Assembly (NCBI RefSeq): GCF_036884655.1
Contig: NC_088345.1
Coordinates: 18,161,001 to 18,225,000 of the forward strand
Direction of reading: 5' to 3'
DNA length: 64,000 nucleotides
Source of the DNA: Musa acuminata AAA Group
Lineage: Eukaryota; Streptophyta; Magnoliopsida; Zingiberales; Musaceae
Numbering within the stretch: position 1 is the stretch's first letter; each line of letters begins with the position of its first letter. Positions 1 through 10,573 of the stretch are shown piece by piece. The position numbers were made by a program, and so were the translations under genes. Below the pieces are notes generated by a model. It searched no databases, was not told the origin of the DNA, and saw only the letters and a program-made list of their open reading frames with translations.

Positions 1-173
1 CGAGCTCAGTCTTCGAGCTCTGGCAGAGAGAAGCAATCGGCAGAGCTCAGTCTTCGAGCTCTGCCAGGCGGTGCCACCTCTCCAGTCGAGAGGTGCAACC
101 GCCTGATCCCAGAAATTCTGGGATTTGATCGATTTGATCGTTTTGAGCTCGAATTTTGAATTGGGTTGGGGCC

Positions 174-181
174 TATAAATA
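174..181 (+). promoter_or_regulatory. TATA box of E1 5' LTR
   Basis: TATAAATA in the context GGCCTATAAATACCCC. The same context recurs at an equivalent position in every Sirevirus LTR of the window: 8051, 15000, 18951, 27372, 31266, 45751, 47885, 60145, and in reverse at 16396, 22610 and 42097. This conservation supports it as the LTR promoter core; transcription itself is inferred. Confidence 0.75.
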
Positions 182-892
182 CCCCACCCATTCAGCACTG
201 AAAAGATACAGACCCATACCGAAATTGTGATCTTTTCTGTGATTCTAAAGAGCTCAAAAGTGTTTAAGTCTCCTCCTTCTGTTCTTCAAGTTTTCAATTG
301 TAAAGTGAGGAGAGAAAGGTCTGTAAAGGTTGTCTCCTAAGCCTGTCAAAAGGAGAGAAACTGTAAGAGGGAAGTTTGGCCTTCGCCCATTGAAGGAAGG
401 CACCTAGTTGACGTCGGCAACCTCATCGGTGGAGGAAGCCAAAAGTGGAGTAGGTCAAGGCTGACCGAACCACTCTAAATCTCTGGTTTGCGTTTAATTT
501 CGAGCACTTTATCATTACTGCAAACCTCCCTCATCACTACTGCTCTCTGCGCTTTCACGAACAAGTTCTAAGTGCTGTTCTTCCAAATCTGGATTCAGAC
601 GTAAACTCGTACTTTCATACATTACAGTTTACGTTTACGTTTGATTCTGCAGAACTGTTTTCCGCGCTTTTACGAACGAGCTTCCTTGCAGTTTACGCTT
701 ACATTTTAATCCTATTAATAACTGCAATCTGTCCTCTACGATTTTACGAACGAGTTTCAACATTTAGACGTAAAACTGCATTCGGACGTAAATCGGCTTT
801 CTTCGCTCAATCATCAGATTTCAGTTTACGTTTACGTCTTGATTTCAACTGCATACTACCTTCTGCGAATATACAAACGAGTTTCAAAGTTT

Positions 893-1196
893 AGACGTAA
901 ATCTGCGTCTAGACGTAAAACTGCGTTTAGACGTAAATCTGCGTTTAGACGTAAATCTGCGTTTAGACGTAAAACTGCGTTTAGACGTAAATCTGCGTTT
1001 AGACGTAAAACTGCGTTTAAACGTAAAACTGCGTTTAGACGTAAAACTGCGTTTAGACGTAAATCTGCGTTTAGACGTAAATCTGCATTTAGACGTAAAT
1101 CTGAGTTTAGACGCAAAACTGCGCTTAGACGCAAAACTGCGCTTAGACGCAAAACTGCGCTTAGACGCAATCTGCGCTTAGACGCAAACTGCACTT
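893..1196 (+). repeat. 18-bp minisatellite in E1 5' LTR
   Basis: About 17 tandem units of roughly ACTGCGTTTAGACGTAAA. Early units carry GACGTAAA or GACGTAAAT; the last units shift to GACGCAAA. Because the unit is a multiple of three, both strands appear open as hexapeptide repeats, but no ATG opens the forward frame and I do not call a gene. It lies downstream of the TATA box, so it would be in the transcript leader. Confidence 0.92.
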
Positions 1197-1330
1197 AGAT
1201 ACAAACTGAGAATTTGCTTTTGCATCATAATTGTTTTTGAACGAACGCAGCTTTTTGTTTTTAAATTATTATAAGATTTCCGCTGCACTAATTCACCCCC
1301 CCCCCTCTTAGTGCTCTTGATCCTAACAAT

Positions 1331-1342
1331 TGGTATCAGAGC
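1331..1342 (+). other. E1 primer binding site (iMet tRNA)
   Basis: TGGTATCAGAGC two bases after the LTR end CCTAACA. It is complementary to the 3' end of plant initiator methionine tRNA, the usual primer for minus-strand synthesis in copia elements. Confidence 0.93.
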
Positions 1343-1378
1343 TCGGTTAACTCTCTAAAGGATTAAAACCCAAGAGAG

Positions 1379-2963
1379 ATGGCATACGCCGGAAACCAAG
1401 AGGGGCATTCGATTACACGTCCACCCATGTTCAGTGGAACGGACTACACTTACTGGAAGACCCGAATGAGGATCTTTCTTATTTCTATGGATTTTGAACT
1501 ATGGAACCTTGTTGAAAATGGATTTTCAAAATCTTCTCTTCCAATGATCGATTGGAACGATTTGGAGAAGAAGGCTTTCGCTCTTAATGCAAAGGCTATG
1601 AATGCCTTATTTTGCGCACTGGATAAAAACGAATTTAATCGTGTTTCAACTTGCGAAACTGCTTTTGATATTTGGCACACACTTGAAGTGACCCACGAGG
1701 GCACAAGTAGAGTGAAAGAGTCAAAAATCAATCTGTTGCTGCATTCTTTTGAACTTTTTCGAATGAAACCGAGTGAAACCATTGGCGACATGTTTACCCG
1801 TTTCACGGATGTCGTCAACGGTTTAAAAGGTCTCGGAAAGAGCTTCTCGGATTTTGAGCTTGTTAATAAGATACTAAGATCCCTTCCTAAGAGTTGGGAT
1901 CCTAAAGTCACCGCCATTCAAGAGGCAAAAGATCTGCAAAATTTCCCTCTTGAAGAACTAATCGGGTCATTAATGACCTACGAAATGACCTGCAAAGCTC
2001 ATGAAGAGCAGGAAGACATCCTTCCAAAGAACAGGAAGGATATGGCACTTAAAACTTCTAAATGCCACTTGAGAGAAAACTCAAGTGATGAGGATTGTGA
2101 CGATGACTTGGCACTTTTGACAAGAAAGTTTAAAAAAATTCTTCAAAAGAAACAAGTTTAAAAACGATGTGAAAAATAAACTTGAACCTAAGAAGGACCA
2201 AGTGATCTGCTATGAATGTAAAAAGCCGGGACATTACAAAAGTGATTGTCCCCAAGTCAAGAAAAGAACAACAAAGAAGAAGGCGCTCCAAGCAACATGG
2301 GATGAGTCGAGCGCATCCGAGGAAGAAGAATCCAACACCGAGCAAGTTGCTCATTACGCCTTTATGGCCATCGAAGAGGAGGTAACGGATTTATTAGATG
2401 CTGATTTATCTTTCGATGAATTATTAAATGCCTTCCATGATTTATTTGATGAATGCAAAGTTATAAATAGAAAATACAAGTTGCTAAAAAGGGTACATGA
2501 TAATCTTACTTGTGAGTTTGATAAGTTAAAAGTCGAACATCATGATAGTTTAAACTCATGTATCAAATGTCATGATTTAGAAACTATACAAAAAGAAAAC
2601 TTGCTGCTTAAGGACACCTTGAAGAAATTCGAGGTTGGTAGCAAGTCATTAAACATGATCCTTACAAACAAGGGTCATGCTCCCAAAAGAAGTGGGATTG
2701 GATTTGTGAGGAGTCCTCACCGAAATCCAACTACCTTTGTAAAAGGTCCCGTCTTACACGTTCAACACCAAACCAAGTGCAACTTTTGTTGCAAATCTGG
2801 ACACAAGACACATTGTTGTCCATTCAAGAAAATAAGTCCAAACAAATTGATTTGGGTTCCTAAAGGAACCATGATAAACTCTATGCAACATGATAGAAAA
2901 TGTAGATCTATTTATGAGGCACCCAAAAGCAAATGGGTACTTAAACATCATCCTTTCTTGTAG
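1379..2963 (+). CDS. gag: E1 Gag (nucleocapsid precursor), one frameshift
   Basis: Structural protein that would package retrotransposon RNA. The ATG is 36 bases after the primer site. The N-terminal part has the copia/UBN2-type Gag signature DYTYWKTRM and runs to a stop at 2159-2161. The frame then shifts by one base and continues open from about 2169 to a TAG at 2961. The second part has two CX2CX4HX4C zinc knuckles, at about 2208 (CYECKKPGHYKSDC) and about 2778 (CNFCCKSGHKTHCC); a second Gag knuckle is a known Sirevirus trait. The shift is at or near an A7 run (about 2142-2148). It may be a mutation, a sequencing indel or, less likely, programmed. The region between the knuckles is charged and probably helical. 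Confidence 0.88.
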
Positions 2964-5900
2964 AAAACTAAACAATCGCAAGCTAGGAGCAAGAAATGGT
3001 ACCTTGATAGTGGATGCTCAAGGCATATGACCGGAGATCCATCTCAATTCTCTAAGCTCTCTAGCATAGACGAAGGATATGTCACCTTCGGAGACAACAA
3101 CAAGGGTAAAATCATTGGCAAAGGAACCATAGGTAACAAATCCAACCTCTCTATTGAAGATGTTTTACTCGTTGATGGTTTAAAACATAACCTCTTGAGC
3201 ATTAGTCAATTATGTGATAAAGGATATATTATAAGATTTGAATCTAATGCCTGCATCATTGAAAAACCACACAAAAATATATCTATGATTGCAATAAAAC
3301 AAAACAACGTATACACTATTGACATCAATGACTTATGTGATGAAATGTGCTTTGCCGTTATAAATGAAGATGCTTGGCTATGGCATAGAAGATTAGGTCA
3401 TACTAGCATGAAACTAATCAATCAAGTATCATCTAGAGAACTTGTAAGAGGAATTCCTCATATCAAGTTCATCAAAGATAATGTATGTGATGCTTGCCAA
3501 TTAGGTAAGCAAATAAGGGGTAGCTTCAAAGCTAAGAATCAAATAAGCACCTCTAGGCCCTTACAATTGATCCATATGGACTTGTTCGGACCAATCTCTA
3601 CATCGAGTCTAGGAGGTAGCAAATACGCCTTTGTCATTATTGATGACTACAGCAGATATACATGGACCTACTTCTTAAAACAAAAAAATGAATGCTTTAG
3701 ACATTTTACCAAGTTTTGTAAACTTGTTCAAAATGAAAAGGAATCTATGATTTCGTCAATTAGAAGTGATCACGGTGGAGAATTTCAAAACCATAACTTC
3801 CAAGAATTCTGTGAACTCAACGGATACAACCATAACTTCTCTACTCCAAGAAATCCTCAACAAAATGGGGTAGTAGAAAGAAAAAATCGAAATTTGCAAG
3901 AAATGGCAAGAACCATGTTGAATGAACATAGCCTACCCAAATATTTTTGGGCCGAAGCTGTAAACACTGCATGTTATATTTTAAATAGAGTCCTAGTAAG
4001 ACCCTTACTCACCAAAACTCCTTATGAGTTATGGAATAACAAAAAACCCAATGTCTCATATTTTAAAGTCTTTGGGTGTAAGTGTTTTATCTTGAATGAA
4101 AAGGATAACTTAGGAAAATTCGATGCTAAATCTGATGAAGGAATCTTTCTTGGTTATTCTTCGGTTTCTAAAGCTTTTCGCATCTTCAATAAAAGAACCT
4201 TAGTTATTGAAGAATCCATCCATGTTGTTTTCAATGAGATTTCAGAAATTAAGAAAAATGATCTTGATGATGATATTAATTTTGATTCCTTGAATTTAAA
4301 CGAAACCCCGTCTCCAACTAGCAACTTGGTTGCATCCACTTCCAAAACATCCTTACCCAAGGATTGGAAGTATATAGATGCTCATCCTAAGGAACTAATC
4401 CTAGGAGACACATCAAAGGGGGTTCAAACACGATCTTCTTTTAAAAACTTTTGTGCCAACGCCGCTTTTCTCTCCCAAATTGAACCCAAATGTGTTGATG
4501 AAGCCATGAAAGATGATTCATGGATTATCGCAATGCAAGATGAATTAAATCAATTTGAGAGAAATGAGGTGTGGACGCTTGTTCCTAGGCCAAATGACCA
4601 TTTAGTAATTGGTACTAAATGGGTCTTTAGAAACAAGCAAGATGAAAATGGTATCGTGGTTAGAAACAAGGCTAGATTAGTGGCCAAAGGTTTCAACCAA
4701 GAAGAAGGTATCGATTACGAAGAAACCTTCGCACCTGTGGCTCGATTGGAAGCCATAAGGATGCTCCTTGCCTACGCTAGTTGCAATAATTTTAAGTTAT
4801 TTCAAATGGATGTTAAAAGCGCTTTTCTAAATGGTTTCATTTCCGAAGAAGTTTATGTTGAACAACCTCCTGGATTTGAAAATAATGGCTACCCTAATCA
4901 TGTGTTTAGATTAACTAAAGCTCTCTATGGTTTAAAACAAGCCCCAAGGGCTTGGTATGAGAGACTTAGCTCTTTTCTTATTGAAAATAATTTCATAAAA
5001 GGCAAGGTTGATACTACATTGTTTATCAAGAATTTTGAAAATGATTTTCTCATTGTTCAGATTTATGTTGATGACATTATCTTTGGTTCTACAAATGAAT
5101 CTCTTTGTAAATCCTTTGCGAAAACTATGAGTCATGAATTCGAAATGAGTCTAATGGGAGAGTTAACATTCTTCTTAGGCCTACAAATCAAACAACTAAG
5201 CAATGGCATCTTTATTAGTCAAACCAAATATGCTGTGAGTTTGCTAAAGAAGTTCAAAATGAATAACTCAAAAGCCATTGACACCCCTATGAGCACCTCC
5301 ACTAAGTTAGAAATTGATGAGAATGGAGAAAGCTTCGATCAAAAAACCTATAGGGGTATGATAGGAAGTTTACTTTACCTCACTGCCACCAGACCAGACA
5401 TCATGTTCAGTGTAGGACTTTGTGCTAGATTTCAATCAGACCCTAAGATATCCCATCTCAAAGCAGTCAAAAGAATACTCAGATATCTTAATGGAACTAC
5501 CAATCTAGGATTATGGTACCCAAAATCAGAAAATTTTGAATTAACAGCCTATGCTGATGCGGACTTCGCTGGCTGTAAACTAGACAGAAAAAGCACATCA
5601 GGATCATGTCAATTTTTAGGACATGCCCTTGTATCCTGGTCATCTAAGAAACAAAACTCGGTTGCCCTATCAACAACCGAAGCTGAATACATTGCAGCAA
5701 GTGCATGCTGTGCACAAGTTGTATGGATGAAAAACACTTTAGAAGATTACAAAGTAAATCTTAAAGATATTCCCATTAAATGTGATAACACGAGTGCAAT
5801 ATGCTTAACTAAAAATCCTATACAACACTCAAGAACAAAACACATTGATATTAGACATCACTTTATACGAGATCATGTCACTAATCATGATGTAACCATA

Positions 5901-6014
5901 GAGTTTATTGATACCAAACATCAACTAGCTGATATCTTCACAAAACCCCTATGTGAAGAACAATTTGATTACATAAGAAGAGAATTAGGAATGTTGATGT
6001 GTCCAAATACTTAA
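2964..6014 (+). CDS. pol: E1 Pol: protease, integrase, reverse transcriptase, RNase H
   Basis: Open for 1016 codons after the TAG at 2961-2963 and in the same frame as the second gag segment. Domains in order: aspartic protease motif [12 protein letters not shown] (about 3003-3038); integrase zinc region with WHRRLGH and VCDAC (about 3379-3500); catalytic core with Asp 3579, Asp 3768 and Glu 3876; RT with [28 protein letters not shown] and YVDD (5064-5075); RNase H with AYADADFAG (about 5549) and the ending [11 protein letters not shown]. No internal stop is present, so E1 may encode active enzymes. It could act on the gag-only relatives nearby. If translated, readthrough of the TAG or an internal start would be needed; the first internal ATG is at 3027 and would drop part of the protease motif. 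Confidence 0.95.
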   Translation, partial: KTKQSQARSKKWYLDSGCSRHMTGDPSQFSKLSSIDEGYVTFGDNNKGKIIGKGTIGNKSNLSIEDVLLVDGLKHNLLSISQLCDKGYIIRFESNACIIEKPHKNISMIAIKQNNVYTIDINDLCDEMCFAVINEDAWLWHRRLGHTSMKLINQVSSRELVRGIPHIKFIKDNVCDACQLGKQIRGSFKAKNQISTSRPLQLIHMDLFGPISTSSLGGSKYAFVIIDDYSRYTWTYFLKQKNECFRHFTKFCKLVQNEKESMISSIRSDHGGEFQNHNFQEFCELNGYNHNFSTPRNPQQNGVVERKNRNLQEMARTMLNEHSLPKYFWAEAVNTACYILNRVLVRPLLTKTPYELWNNKKPNVSYFKVFGCKCFILNEKDNLGKFDAKSDEGIFLGYSSVSKAFRIFNKRTLVIEESIHVVFNEISEIKKNDLDDDINFDSLNLNETPSPTSNLVASTSKTSLPKDWKYIDAHPKELILGDTSKGVQTRSSFKNFCANAAFLSQIEPKCVDEAMKDDSWIIAMQDELNQFERNEVWTLVPRPNDHLVIGTKWVFRNKQDENGIVVRNKARLVAKGFNQEEGIDYEETFAPVARLEAIRMLLAYASCNNFKLFQMDVKSAFLNGFISEEVYVEQPPGFENNGYPNHVFRLTKALYGLKQAPRAWYERLSSFLIENNFIKGKVDTTLFIKNFENDFLIVQIYVDDIIFGSTNESLCKSFAKTMSHEFEMSLMGELTFFLGLQIKQLSNGIFISQTKYAVSLLKKFKMNNSKAIDTPMSTSTKLEIDENGESFDQKTYRGMIGSLLYLTATRPDIMFSVGLCARFQSDPKISHLKAVKRILRYLNGTTNLGLWYPKSENFELTAYADADFAGCKLDRKSTSGSCQFLGHALVSWSSKKQNSVALSTTEAEYIAASACCAQVVWMKNTLEDYKVNLKDIPIKCDNTSAICLTKNPIQHSRTKHIDIRHHFIRDHVTNHDVTIEFIDTKHQLADIFTKPLCEEQFDYIRRELGMLMCPNT

Positions 6015-6292
6015 ATTTATTTTTCGGATGCTATCACTATTACATGCCTTGACAACGCTTGATCAAATAATATGTTGCAAATTATGTGACAAATATTTCT
6101 AACCAAATGTATGTAAGAAGTTCATTTTTCGGGTTGTATGCTAAAAATGGGATGTTCCCGTACACTCTTATGAAAACTCCTTGGAAAATGACTTTTCCTC
6201 CGTCAAGCAAAAACAATAAAGTGATATATGTGTCATGACTTCCTTTATATGCTTGATAATGCTATCATGCTTTTTGTTGATGACAAAGGGGG

Positions 6293-6466
6293 AGAAAAAT
6301 ATGAATTGATAAACACTATGTCATAGCTGAACTGCCATAATCATATCTATGTCATAGTTACAAATACTTGGTGATGCCAGAAAAATATGAATTGATAAAC
6401 ACTATGTCATAGCTGAACTGCCATAATCATATCTATGTCATAGTTACAAATACATGTGTGATGCCA
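6293..6466 (+). repeat. 86-bp tandem duplication
   Basis: Two adjacent copies starting AGAAAAATATGAATTG at 6293 and 6379, with near-identical interiors (CTATGTCATAGCTGAACTGC). They diverge only at the 3' edge. This is a local duplication in the E1 non-coding interval. Confidence 0.92.
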
Positions 6467-6868
6467 TAAACAATGCTATGCCATCCTTGCATCACCAAGA
6501 GATATGTGAACATGTACTATAGTTTGCATCATATCTTGATTTGATATTGTGAAGAAAATGCAAACTTGCTAGACAATCTCAAATGTGAGCATCATGTAAA
6601 AAGTCCTTCGTTGTTTTATGATTACATGATGAATGGTTACAAACACTATCATACAAACTTGATGATGTATGTCATGCTTTGACATAATTCGTGAAGAGAT
6701 ACATCATGATAGGCATCATGATGGGAGCATTGATAAGTTTAACTGATCTAACTTATCAATACGTCACTTGAATTCTTAGGTCTTGAATTCAAGGTTGACT
6801 TATCTCAACTATGGCATATAGATAGGGGGAGTTAAGGATAACTCCTTTATCAATTGATTGTCATCATC

Positions 6869-6882
6869 AAAAAGGGGGAGAT
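6869..6882 (+). other. E1 polypurine tract
   Basis: AAAAAGGGGGAGAT directly before the LTR start TGTTGAATC. It would prime plus-strand synthesis. Confidence 0.88.
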
Positions 6883-7404
6883 TGTTGAATCTCGGATTTT
6901 GATGATGAAGTCAATTGTCATTTGTTATCTAATCTATGTGTTGAGATAAGTGTGCAGGATTAACTACGATGAGATTAAGACAAGCAGCAGGAGTTGCCCC
7001 GGAGTCAAGATCATGATCACGTTGGGAGTTCGAGAGTTCGACGGAAGTTCGGACGGTCGTCGGAGGTTCAGAGAGAACAAATCCGAGAAGTCCAGAAGCT
7101 TGCCAAGCGAAGCTCGTCGGAACTCGCCAAGTGGATCGTCGCAAAGTCCAGGAGTATGCCGGATGTCCGCAGAAGGATCACCGAGGGTTATCGGTTGATC
7201 GACGGAAGTTGGCCGGAAACTCGCCGGAAGAAGCGATTGACGCATCGGAGCAAGCTGCAGAAGTTGTCTTAGAGATAATCGTAGTTAGCACGATGATTAA
7301 GCATGAAAATGGGAGGTGATCCCATTAGCTTAATCTTGGGGCAATTGGGCCCCTGAAAAGATTCAAAGTGGGTCGAATGGAGTGAACCATTCGGACCCTG
7401 ATTG

Positions 7405-7960
7405 CACCAGGAGGTGCAACCGCCCCAGCCAGGAGGTGCAACCGCCTGGGCTGAGGGGTTGAGAGGTGCAACCGCCCCAGCCAGGAGGTGCAACCGCCTG
7501 GGCTGAGGGGCTGGGAGGTGCAACCGCCCCAGCCAGGAGGTGCAACTGCCAGGGCTGCACGGCTGGGAGGTGCAACCGCTCCAGCCAAGAGGTTGCACCG
7601 CCAGAGCTCAAGTTCCGAGCTCTGCCAGGCGATGCAACCACCAAGCTCAGTCTTCGAGCTTTGGCAGAGTGGTGCATCAGCCTGAGCTCAGTCTCGAGCT
7701 TTGCCAGGTGATGCATTCACCAAGCTCAGTCTTCGAGCTCTGGCAGAATGGTGCATCAGCTTGAGCTCAGTTTGGAGCTCTGCCAAGTGATGCAACCACC
7801 AAGCTCAGATTTCGAGCTCTGCCAGGTGATGCAACCACCAAGCTCAGTCTTCGAGCTCTGCCAGGTGATGCAACCATCGAGCTCAGTCTTCGAGCTCTGG
7901 CAGAGAGAAGCAATCGGCAGAGCTCAGTCTTCGAGCTCTGCCAGGCGGTGCCACCTCTCC
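7405..7960 (+). repeat. GC-rich palindromic repeat cluster in U3 of E1 3' LTR
   Basis: The first part has about five GGTGCAACCGCC units alternating between CCCAGCCAGGA and TGGGCTGAG spacers, with a period of about 66 bp. The second part has about eight GAGCTCAGTCTTCGAGCTC units, each followed by TGCCAGG(T/C)GATGCAACCACC or similar. It sits upstream of the TATA box, so it is in U3. CG-rich palindromic LTR motifs are described for Sireviruses; binding function is not known to me. Confidence 0.85.
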
Positions 7961-8769
7961 AGTCGAGAGGTGCAACCGCCTGATCCCAGAAATTCTGGGA
8001 TTTGATCGATTTGATCGTTTTGAGCTCGAATTTTGAATTGGGTTGGGGCCTATAAATACCCCACCCATTCAGCACTGAAAAGATACAGACCCATACCGAA
8101 ATTGTGATCTTTTCTGTGATTCTAAAGAGCTCAAAAGTGTTTAAGTCTCCTCCTTCTGTTCTTCAAGTTTTCAATTGTAAAGTGAGGAGAGAAAGGTCTG
8201 TAAAGGTTGTCTCCTAAGCCTGTCAAAAGGAGAGAAACTGTAAGAGGGAAGTTTGGCCTTCGCCCATTGAAGGAAGGCACCTAGTTGACGTCGGCAACCT
8301 CATCGGTGGAGGAAGCCAAAAGTGGAGTAGGTCAAGGCTGACCGAACCACTCTAAATCTCTGGTTTGCGTTTAATTTCGAGCACTTTATCATTACTGCAA
8401 ACCTCCCTCATCACTACTGCTCTCTGCGCTTTCACGAACAAGTTCTAAGTGCTGTTCTTCTAAATCTGGATTCAGACGTAAACTCGTACTTTCATACATT
8501 ACAGTTTACGTTTACGTTTGATTCTGCAGAACTGTTTTCCGCGCTTTTACGAACGAGCTTCCTTGCAGTTTACGCTTACATTTTAATCCTATTAATAACT
8601 GCAATCTGTCCTCTACGATTTTACGAACGAGTTTCAACATTTAGACGTAAAACTGCATTCGGACGTAAATCGGCTTTCTTCGCTCAATCATCAGATTTCA
8701 GTTTACGTTTACGTCTTGATTTCAACTGCATACTACCTTCTGCGAATATACAAACGAGTTTCAAAGTTT

Positions 8770-9054
8770 AGACGTAAATCTGCGTCTAGACGTAAAACTG
8801 CGTTTAGACGTAAATCTGCGTTTAGACGTAAATCTGCGTTTAGACGTAAAACTGCGTTTAGACGTAAATCTGCGTTTAGACGTAAAACTGCGTTTAAACG
8901 TAAAACTGCGTTTAGACGTAAAACTGCGTTTAGACGTAAATCTGCGTTTAGACGTAAATCTGCATTTAGACGTAAATCTGAGTTTAGACGCAAAACTACG
9001 CTTAGACGCAAAACTGCGCTTAGACGCAATCTGCGCTTAGACGCAAACTGCACT
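8770..9054 (+). repeat. 18-bp minisatellite in E1 3' LTR
   Basis: Same array as in the 5' LTR, one unit shorter, with a G-to-A change in one late unit (ACTACGC). The copy number change happened after insertion or during reverse transcription. Confidence 0.92.
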
Positions 9055-9187
9055 TAGATACAAACTGAGAATTTGCTTTTGCATCATAATTGTTTTTGAA
9101 CGAACGCAGCTTTTTGTTTTTAAATTATTATAAGATTTCCGCTGCACTAATTCACCCCCCCCCCTCTTAGTGCTCTTGATCCTAACA

Positions 9188-9608
9188 GTATTTTGATGAT
9201 GAAACTACTTGATATATGTTTATGATTTAATCTGCGTCTTGAGTGACGCAAACTGCGCTTAGACGCAATCTGCGCTTAGACGCAAACTGCGCTTAGACGC
9301 AATCTGAGCTTAGATGCAAACTGCGCTTAGATGCAAACTGCACTTAGACGCAATCTGCATTTAGACGCAAACAACATTTAGACGCAAACTGCATTTAGAC
9401 GCAAACTGCGTAAACTACGCTTAGATGCAAACTCTGTTTAGACATAAACTGCACTTAATCATAAGTAATCTTAGAATCGGCTTTTGCATCAAAATAGTTT
9501 TTATCGAACGAACGCAGCTTTCGTTTTTAATCGCTGAAAGATTTTCGCTGCACTAATTCACCCCCCCCCCCCCCTCCCCCCCCCCTCTTAGTGCTCTCGA
9601 TCCTAACA
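9188..9608 (+). repeat. E2 5' LTR, internally deleted
   Basis: 9188-9250 equals 13745-13807 of the E2 3' LTR. The sequence then jumps to the part corresponding to about 15600, losing about 1.79 kb. Both breakpoints carry GACGCA, a 6-bp microhomology. The deletion removed U3, the TATA box and most of the leader, so this copy should have no LTR promoter. A degenerate GACGCAAACTGC minisatellite and a long C-run remain. The missing first 11 bases lie left of E1. Confidence 0.88.
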
Positions 9609-9610
9609 AT

Positions 9611-9622
9611 TGGTATCAGAGC
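9611..9622 (+). other. E2 primer binding site (iMet tRNA)
   Basis: TGGTATCAGAGC following the LTR end CCTAACA at 9608. Confidence 0.92.
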
Positions 9623-9658
9623 GGGGTATTTCTCATTTCGGATTTACACCCGAGCGAA

Positions 9659-10573
9659 ATGGCTCTTCAAGAGGGCTTTTCGGTCTTTCGTCCACCGTTC
9701 TTTAACGGATTGGACTACACTTATTGGAAAACTCGAATGAGAGTTTTCTTGATTTCTCTAAATCTGGATTTATGGAATATCGTTGAAAACGGTTTTCAAC
9801 TTCCCTCTAAACCGATGAACGAATGGTCGGATTTAGAGAAGAAGTATTTTTCTTTAAACATAAAGGCTATGAATGCCTTATTTTGTGCTTTAGACAAAAA
9901 TGAGTTCAATCGGGTTTCTTTGTGCGAAACGACCTTCGATATTTGGCGCACTCTTGAAATTATGCACGAGGGAACTAGTAGAGTCAAAGACTCGAAAGTT
10001 AATATTTTACTGCATGATTTCGAGCTTTTTCATATGAAACCAAGCGAAACCGTTGTTGACATGTACACCCGTTTTACGGATGTCGTCAATGGTTGAAAAT
10101 CACTTGGTAAAAGCTTTTCGGATTTTGAACTCGTTAACAAAGTTTTGCGCTCACTTTCTAAAACTTGGGATTCAAAAGTAACTGCTATTCAAGAATCGAA
10201 AAACTTGAACCAATTTCCACTTGAAGAACTAATTGGTTCATTGATCACATATGAAATGACGTGCAATGCATGTGAAGAATTTGAGAACCACCTTCCAAAG
10301 AACAGGAAGGATTTGGGACATAGAACATTTGAAGACCACTCGAGCATAAGCTCAAATGATGGTGAACTTAAACTACAAATGAAACAAAAATTAAAAAGTA
10401 AAAAGAACGGAACTACTTGCTTTGAACGCAAGAAGAAGAACAAAAATTGGGATGAATCGAGCTCCTATGAAGACGAGGAGAAAATCAACAAAGGCGAGGT
10501 GGCAAACTACGCCTTTACGCCTTTCGACGCTGAGGTAATCAAAATGCCTTTAATTTACTTTGAAATTACATAA
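9659..10573 (+). pseudogene. gag: E2 truncated Gag, one internal stop
   Basis: Starts ATGGCTCTTCAAGAG. It contains the Gag signature [15 protein letters not shown] and matches E8 Gag closely ([29 protein letters not shown]). A single in-frame TGA at 10094-10096 interrupts it. The frame then resumes to a natural end at 10573 with the C-terminus YFEIT. Relative to E1 Gag, both zinc knuckles and the region between them are missing: a short CFERKKK stretch stands where CYECKKPGH should be. E8 has the same shortened layout, so this is the family form rather than a private deletion. Confidence 0.88.

Larger units (their letters stand above)
1..1328 (+). repeat. E1 5' LTR (partial, right-hand part)
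   Basis: Matches 7878-9187 of the E1 3' LTR nearly base for base. It ends in CCTAACA just before the primer site. TATAAATA at 174-181 is the likely promoter TATA box. An 8-bp-stem inverted repeat (CACCTCTC at 75-82, GAGAGGTG at 88-95) lies upstream of it. The leader holds an 18-bp minisatellite and a C-run before CTCTTAGTG. The first roughly 995 bp of this LTR lie left of the window. Confidence 0.93.
6015..6882 (+). other. E1 non-coding interval between pol and 3' LTR
   Basis: AT-rich, no reading frame worth calling. It holds a PPT-like TGACAAAGGGGGAGA (6281-6295), an 86-bp tandem duplication, a second purine block (GATAGGGGGAG near 6821) and the terminal purine tract. No env-like gene is seen here, unlike some Sireviruses. 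Confidence 0.8.
1..9187 (+). mobile_element. E1: Sirevirus-type Ty1-copia retrotransposon, 5' end cut by window
   Basis: Order seen: partial 5' LTR, iMet-tRNA primer site, gag, protease-integrase-RT-RNase H, short non-coding interval, purine tract, complete 3' LTR. The integrase-before-RT order defines Ty1-copia. Two Gag zinc knuckles, the LTR ends TGTT/AACA, the long LTRs and the AAAGGGGGAGA tract match Sireviruses (SIRE/Maximus). In the overlapping 1.3 kb the two LTRs differ by two substitutions and one 18-bp repeat unit by eye, so insertion was recent. The 3' end abuts position 9188, which is the interior of another LTR (E2), so E1 is nested in E2. Confidence 0.93.
6883..9187 (+). repeat. 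E1 3' LTR (complete, 2305 bp)
   Basis: Starts TGTTGAATCTCGG after the purine tract and ends CCTAACA. Modules in order: conserved start; CGCCGGAAG-type repeats (about 7080-7260); palindrome-rich GGTGCAACCGCC cluster (7405-7600); about 39-bp GAGCTC...GAGCTC repeats (7600-7960); TATA box at 8051; leader; 18-bp minisatellite; C-run. It is one 18-bp unit shorter than the 5' LTR. Its long apparent reading frames on both strands are by-products of repeats. Confidence 0.95.

Noticed and set aside
839..1198. Long basic hexapeptide-repeat open frame in the E1 LTR (also at 8716-9057, with antisense partner frames)
   Set aside because: It has no ATG start, is open on both strands because the 18-bp unit is a multiple of three, and changes by whole units between LTRs. 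This is a minisatellite, not a protein.
6015..6882. Possible env-like gene after E1 pol
   Set aside because: Some Sireviruses carry one, but no frame longer than a few dozen codons exists here.
7269..7764. Several 60-117 residue open frames on both strands in the E1 3' LTR
   Set aside because: They come from GC-rich palindromic repeats and have no family resemblance.
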